From NCBI GenBank assembly GCA_016288675.1, contig JAEELC010000188.1, forward strand, positions 1-7,062: DNA of 7,062 bases, read 5' to 3'. The notes beneath the pieces were generated by a model that worked only from the letters and a program-made list of their open reading frames with translations, was not told where the DNA came from and searched no databases. This DNA comes from Acholeplasmatales bacterium. Its GTDB lineage: Bacteria > Bacillota_I > Bacilli_A > Acholeplasmatales > Anaeroplasmataceae. This document shows, piece by piece, positions 3,631 through 7,062 of the stretch. Each line of letters begins with the position of its first letter. The stretch's first letter is position 1. A program made the translations under genes and the position numbers.

Positions 3631-6258
3631 TTACTTAGTTAATTGCTTTGCAGCTTCGATTGCTTCATCAATCTTAGAAGCATCTTTACCACCAGCTTGA
3701 GCCATAGTTGGCTTTCCACCACCATTACCACCGCAAATTTGAGCAGCAGCTTTTACTAAATTACCAGCATTTACTGAACCATCAGTAGCAGCAACAAATG
3801 TTACCTTATCTCCTGAAACATTAGCAATAAATGCAGAACGTAATGAATACTTGTTAACAAGTGCGCTAGCAAGATCCTTTAATACATTAGTATCTTTACC
3901 AGTTTCCTTAACAAATAATGTATTATTTTCAACTAATGAGCTATAGCTATCAAGATTAGATAAAGCATTTTGGCTCTTCTTAGCATCATATGTCTTACCA
4001 AGTTCCTTAACTAAGTTAGAAACATAAGCGATGTGTTCATTTAACTTAAGAACAAATCTATAACCACGAGCATCATCATATGAGAAATCATCCTTAAATG
4101 ATAATTCGATATTTTCGTTCTTAGCTTGCTCAACAATTGACTTAGCTTTAGCAATTAAAGTATTAAGTTCATTCTTCTTATTAGCAAGACTTTCTTGTAA
4201 GTTTTCAAAAGCATTCTTACCAGTAAAAGCAGTACCACGGAAAATACCTGAACCAATTGATTCAATTGAAACAATTTCAAAATCTTTAATTTCACTTGTG
4301 TTAGATACATGTGTACCACCACAGAATTCAGTAGAAACACCCATTTCAACAACACGTACAGTATCACCATACTTGTCATCAAATAACATCATAGCATGCT
4401 TCTTCTTTGCTTCTTCAATTGGTAATACTTCTGTTACTACTTCATGAGATTCTTTAATCCATGCATTAACAGTATCTTCTACTGCAATAATTTCTTCATC
4501 AGTTAATGAATTGTAGTTATTGAAGTCAAAACGCATGAATTCAGCAGCATCTAATGAACCTTGTTGGTGAACATGAGAACCAATTAATTTTTGTAAAGAA
4601 GCTTGGAATAAGTGAGCAGATGAGTGATTAGCTCTAATTGCATCCCTATATTCTTTATTAACGATAGCTTCAACAGTATCACCAACATTAAATGTATTTT
4701 CTTCAAGTACATGTAAATGTTGACCATTAGGCATTTTAATTACATCAATAACATCAACACCTTGGATTGTACCCTTGTCACAAACTTGACCACCTGATAG
4801 TGCATAGAATGGAGTCTTATCTAATACTACAGCATTATCAAATACGGCAATAACCTTTGATGTAGATTTTAAAGTTTCATAACCAACAAATGTTGAAGGT
4901 AAATCAAACTTCATGAATGCTTCATTTTGACCCTTCATTGATTGTAAAGTCTTACGACTAGCTCTAGCACGTTCCTTTTGAGCTTGCATTGAAGCGTCAA
5001 ATCCTTCTTTATCTACAGAAAGACCTTTTTCTTCAGCATATTCTAATGTTAATTCATATGGGAAACCATATGTGTCAAATAACTTAAATGCGTCTTCACC
5101 TGAAATTACATGAGTTGAAGCTAATGCTTTTTCAGCATATTGAGCAAAAATAGATTCACCCTTTTCAATTGTAGATAAGAACTTAGTTTCTTCTTGAGTA
5201 ATAACGTTCTTAACAATACCAGCTTGTTCATGTAAATATGGATAGAATGGATCCATAATTTCAATAACAACATCAACTAATTCTGCCATGAATGGACGGT
5301 TGATACCAAGGCTCTTTGCATACTTAACAGCACGACGTAATACACGACGTAATACATAACCTCTACCTTCGTTTGACATAGTTGCACCATCTGCAACAGC
5401 AAATGTTACTGTACGTACATGGTCAGCAATAACCTTGAATGCCATTTGTCCTTCATATTTAACACCACTAATTTCTGAAACCTTATTAATTAATGGCATA
5501 AATAAGTCAGTTTCATAGTTAGTTGGAGTACCTTGCATAACACAGCATAGACGTTCAAGACCAGAACCAGTATCAATATTCTTTGCTGGTAATTCTTTAT
5601 AATCCTTACGATCTACACCAATCTTAGAATTAAATTGAGAGAATACGATATTCCAAACTTCGATAAATCTATCATTTTCAATATCTTCTTCAAGTAATCT
5701 CTTACCTAAATGATTTAGATCCCATTGTTCTCCTCTATCAAAGAAAATTTCAGTATCTGGACCACATGGACCTTCACCAATTTCCCAGAAGTTATCTTCA
5801 AGTGGAATCATATGATCAGGATTCATACCACATTTAACCCATAAATTTAATGTTTCTTTATCAGTAGGATAATAAGTAACATATAATTTATCAGGATTGA
5901 TATCGAACCACTTTTCGCTAGTTAATAATTCAAATGCCCAAGGAATTACTTCATTTCTAAAATAATCACCAATTGAGAAATTACCCATCATTTCAAAGAA
6001 TGTATGGTGACGTGCAGTCTTACCAACATTTTCAATGTCATTTGTACGAATACACTTTTGTGCATTAGTAATTCTACGGCATTCTGGAGTTACAGAACCA
6101 TCAAAATATTTCTTTAATGGTGTAACACCTGCATTTGTCCATAATAACGTCTTATCATTTTGTGGAACAAGTGAAGCACTTGGTTCAACAAGATGACCTT
6201 TTGACTTGAAGAAATCAAGCCACATTTGTCTGATTTCATAACTTTTTAAAGCTTTCAT
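3631..6258 (-). CDS. alaS: Alanyl-tRNA synthetase
   Basis: A complete 875-residue class II synthetase that charges tRNA-Ala in the cytosol; length is normal for bacterial AlaRS. The catalytic domain (about 1-250) shows RRITNAQKCIRTNDIENVG (61-79), RHHTFFEMMGNFSIGDYF (83-100) and motif 3 GSGLERL (231-237). A helical tRNA-recognition region follows to about 450. The editing domain, which removes mischarged Ser and Gly, has the zinc site HSSAH (His545, His549) and CGGTH (Cys646, His650). A coiled-coil-like Lys/Glu/Asn stretch at about 684-720 leads to the C-Ala domain with its conserved glycine-rich GGNGGGKPTMAQAGG (843-857). No key residue is missing. The ATG at 6258-6256 has AAAGGAG at 6274-6268, 9 bases upstream. 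It is the first gene of the operon and is controlled by the T-box leader directly upstream. Confidence 0.98.
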   Translation of the reverse strand: MKALKSYEIRQMWLDFFKSKGHLVEPSASLVPQNDKTLLWTNAGVTPLKKYFDGSVTPECRRITNAQKCIRTNDIENVGKTARHHTFFEMMGNFSIGDYFRNEVIPWAFELLTSEKWFDINPDKLYVTYYPTDKETLNLWVKCGMNPDHMIPLEDNFWEIGEGPCGPDTEIFFDRGEQWDLNHLGKRLLEEDIENDRFIEVWNIVFSQFNSKIGVDRKDYKELPAKNIDTGSGLERLCCVMQGTPTNYETDLFMPLINKVSEISGVKYEGQMAFKVIADHVRTVTFAVADGATMSNEGRGYVLRRVLRRAVKYAKSLGINRPFMAELVDVVIEIMDPFYPYLHEQAGIVKNVITQEETKFLSTIEKGESIFAQYAEKALASTHVISGEDAFKLFDTYGFPYELTLEYAEEKGLSVDKEGFDASMQAQKERARASRKTLQSMKGQNEAFMKFDLPSTFVGYETLKSTSKVIAVFDNAVVLDKTPFYALSGGQVCDKGTIQGVDVIDVIKMPNGQHLHVLEENTFNVGDTVEAIVNKEYRDAIRANHSSAHLFQASLQKLIGSHVHQQGSLDAAEFMRFDFNNYNSLTDEEIIAVEDTVNAWIKESHEVVTEVLPIEEAKKKHAMMLFDDKYGDTVRVVEMGVSTEFCGGTHVSNTSEIKDFEIVSIESIGSGIFRGTAFTGKNAFENLQESLANKKNELNTLIAKAKSIVEQAKNENIELSFKDDFSYDDARGYRFVLKLNEHIAYVSNLVKELGKTYDAKKSQNALSNLDSYSSLVENNTLFVKETGKDTNVLKDLASALVNKYSLRSAFIANVSGDKVTFVAATDGSVNAGNLVKAAAQICGGNGGGKPTMAQAGGKDASKIDEAIEAAKQLTK

Positions 6259-6280
6259 GTTTTTTTACTCCTTTACAAAT

Positions 6281-6309
6281 AAAAAAACGCCCTTAAATCT
6301 AAGGACGTT
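6281..6309 (-). terminator. Regulated intrinsic terminator of the alaS T-box
   Basis: AACGUCCUUA (6309-6300) pairs with UAAGGGCGUU (6295-6286) over 10 positions including one U-G, around a GAUU loop, followed by U residues to 6281. The 5' arm is the same segment that completes the antiterminator, so the two folds exclude each other. The alaS ribosome binding site starts 7 bases after the U run. Confidence 0.93.
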
Positions 6310-6464
6310 AATAAACGCGGTACCACCTTAGTTCTAGATAAAAATATCTAGCACTTCATGTTATCTAAGCTCCCTAGCAGCCATATTAATTCTTCACATC
6401 TAGCCTTCTCACCACTAGCTAGTCTCTTTAAAGCTTCAAATTAAATGATCTAGTTCATCGCTTT
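6281..6464 (-). promoter_or_regulatory. T-box riboswitch, tRNA-Ala specific, controlling alaS
   Basis: In the leader RNA stem I runs from AAGC (6463-6460) paired with GCUU (6370-6367), then CUAG (6453-6450) with CUAG (6377-6374), UUAAUUU (6444-6438) with GAAUUAA (6392-6386), and the distal CUAGCU (6422-6417) with GGCUAG (6405-6400). The AGAGA motif lies at 6427-6423. The 3' side of the specifier loop is UAUGGCUG, so GCU (Ala) at 6381-6379 is the specifier. Stem III is CUAGAUA / UAUCUAG (6351-6345 / 6340-6334). The antiterminator has UAAGG (6330-6326) with CCUUA (6304-6300), the bulge UGGUACC (6325-6319) that pairs with the uncharged tRNA end, and GCGUU with AACGU. The U of UGGU matches an A discriminator base, as in tRNA-Ala. 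Only 15 bases separate stems I and III, so stems II and IIA/B are absent. Uncharged tRNA-Ala should allow read-through into alaS. Confidence 0.95.
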
Positions 6465-6481
6465 ATTTAATTTACTTTTAT

Positions 6482-6510
6482 ATTTTACTCTAATTGTAAA
6501 AAAAAATAAA
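6482..6510 (-). promoter_or_regulatory. Weak candidate promoter for the T-box-alaS operon
   Basis: TAAAAT at 6487-6482 with a poor TTTATT at 6510-6505 (17-base gap) would start the transcript near 6475, about 10 bases before stem I, which is where a T-box leader should begin. Other AT-rich boxes nearby (TATAAA at 6482-6477, TTTACA at 6500-6495) have wrong spacing. Position supports a promoter here better than sequence does. Confidence 0.3.
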
Positions 6511-6540
6511 GCATTTTGTATACAAATCTATTAAATAGTT

Positions 6541-6578
6541 AAAAATAAGAATAAAGTGTTAGGTTTAGCCTAACACTT
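6541..6578 (-). terminator. Intrinsic terminator of the repeat-protein gene
   Basis: On the minus strand AAGTGTTAGG (6578-6569) pairs perfectly with CCTAACACTT (6563-6554) over 10 bp around a CTAAA loop, followed by the T-rich TATTCTTATTTTT (6553-6541). It begins 11 bases after the stop codon of the gene on its right and separates that gene from the alaS leader. Confidence 0.85.
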
Positions 6579-6589
6579 ATATTCAAAAA

Positions 6590-7062
6590 TTATTCAATAA
6601 TAATGTTTTTAATATAGCAACCATTTGAAGATATTGTAATAGTTTTATCTTCTGTTACTTCAAATGAAGTATCATCAGTATAATCAACACCATCCATTGT
6701 ATATGGAGAATATGTTGAACCATACATATCTAATGTAACCTTAGAACCAGCTTTAACGTTAAAGCTAATTTCTCCAGAGAACCTTACAGTATCATTTTTC
6801 ACTTCTCCAAGAGTAGCATTAGATAAATCTACCATTTCTTTAAAGTTGCCATCAGAATTAAATGTAACTATATTACCCTTTTCTAAAACTACTGGATAAG
6901 TAATTGAAATAGATTTAATATAACAACTACCATTAAATGTTAATGTAACGATTTGATCTTCATTAGCTTCAAATAAGTAATCACCTTCATGATTCAATCC
7001 ATCAACTGATAAATGAGACTTAGAATATTTTTCACTATACATACCTAATTTTACTTTAGCAC
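6590..7062 (-). CDS. C-terminal part of a tandem beta-repeat protein, probably extracellular (partial)
   Basis: The frame is open to the right window edge: AKVKLG precedes the first Met (7042-7040), and that stretch aligns with the matching part of a second repeat, so this Met is internal and the gene starts outside. About 157 C-terminal residues are present. Two copies of a unit of about 50 residues are visible. Each runs KV.L.MY...Y, then DG, FE..ED..(V/I)T, and ends in CYIK.I.I. They are linked by a stretch with alternating beta-strand patterns (NIVTFNSDGNF, NDTVRFSGEISFNVKAG). Such Val/Thr/Ile/Gly/Asp-rich modules are common at the ends of large secreted carbohydrate-active or surface proteins of gut Firmicutes; the role here is inference. 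Each repeat has one Cys just before YIK. The protein ends right after the last strand (NIIIE), with no LPxTG motif or membrane anchor at the C-terminus. I cannot name the family or see the catalytic part, if any. Confidence 0.8.
   Translation of the reverse strand, partial: AKVKLGMYSEKYSKSHLSVDGLNHEGDYLFEANEDQIVTLTFNGSCYIKSISITYPVVLEKGNIVTFNSDGNFKEMVDLSNATLGEVKNDTVRFSGEISFNVKAGSKVTLDMYGSTYSPYTMDGVDYTDDTSFEVTEDKTITISSNGCYIKNIIIE
6593..6748 (-). repeat. Protein repeat unit 2 (last)
   Basis: Encodes GSKVTLDMYGSTYSP through CYIKNIIIE, about 52 residues. Aligned with the upstream copy it keeps KV-L-MY, Y-S, DG, FE--ED, and CYIK-I-I, with a two-residue and a one-residue gap. The copies are diverged at DNA level, so this is an old domain duplication rather than a recent tandem copy. 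Confidence 0.75.
6899..7060 (-). repeat. Protein repeat unit 1 (upstream copy)
   Basis: Encodes AKVKLGMYSEKYSKSH through CYIKSISIT, about 54 residues, matching the last repeat of the same gene. It is cut or nearly cut by the window end, and more copies may follow outside. Confidence 0.72.

Noticed and set aside
4155..4382. A 75-codon open frame on the minus strand, in another frame inside alaS
   Set aside because: It lies wholly within the alaS coding sequence, has a Leu/Val-rich composition produced by frame shift of the editing and C-terminal region, and has no ribosome binding site of its own.
4609..4629. Editing-site motif of AlaRS reads HSSAH instead of HxATH (Ala548 where E. coli has a Thr)
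   Set aside because: The zinc ligands are intact, and small residues at this place vary naturally among bacterial AlaRS proteins, so there is no sign of lost editing.
1..7062. Search by eye for CRISPR repeats, insertion-sequence ends, tRNA genes and phage or toxin-antitoxin modules
   Set aside because: No regularly spaced repeats, transposase, cloverleaf sequences or paired small toxin/antitoxin frames were seen. The only tRNA-related RNA is the T-box leader.

Overview
The window is AT-rich DNA from a bacterium, most likely a low-GC member of the Bacillota (Bacilli or Erysipelotrichia-like, or a gut Clostridia relative). The grounds are strong AGGAGG-type ribosome binding sites, TAA as the stop of all six complete genes and of the gene cut by the right edge, an Ala-specific T-box leader, and the gene group alaS / DUF1292 (yrzB) / trmR known from Bacillus-type genomes. 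The Trp codons I checked are TGG, so nothing points to a recoded TGA. I cannot name the genus.

Left part (1-784): two co-directional minus-strand genes, a GNAT-type N-acetyltransferase followed 14 bases later by the first 36 residues of an Mrp/NBP35 (ApbC) P-loop ATPase, a scaffold or carrier for iron-sulfur clusters, cut by the window edge. The AT-rich gap 597-784 carries divergent promoter signals: a TATAAT box for the acetyltransferase and a near-consensus TTGCAA-17-TATACT promoter for the gene on the right.

Middle (785-2605): a complete plus-strand M18 zinc aminopeptidase, a compact bidirectional terminator shared with a convergent small gene of unknown function (about 99 residues, no good ribosome binding site, a 14-bp palindrome over its candidate -10 box), then the terminator of the next operon.

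Right-centre (2600-6500): a minus-strand operon, T-box leader - alaS - DUF1292 protein - trmR. The T-box can be folded almost completely by eye: stem I with a GCU (Ala) specifier, stem III, the antiterminator with the UGGUACC bulge, and a competing terminator. Uncharged tRNA-Ala should therefore switch on alanyl-tRNA synthetase and, unless the hairpin after alaS blocks it, the two downstream genes. TrmR is a tRNA wobble-uridine (ho5U) O-methyltransferase, so the operon joins tRNA charging with tRNA modification. The DUF1292 protein has an added Cys-rich tail whose C-x3-C-x2-C-x5-C spacing equals that of the Mrp N-terminus at the other end of the window.

Right edge (6541-7062): the C-terminal part of a protein with tandem beta-rich repeats, open at the window end and closed by a terminator. 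It is probably a secreted or surface protein, but no anchor is visible.

I see no mobile element, CRISPR array, tRNA or rRNA. Most of the window is housekeeping. The least explained items are the Cys4 tail, the small orphan gene, the inter-gene hairpin after alaS and the repeat protein.
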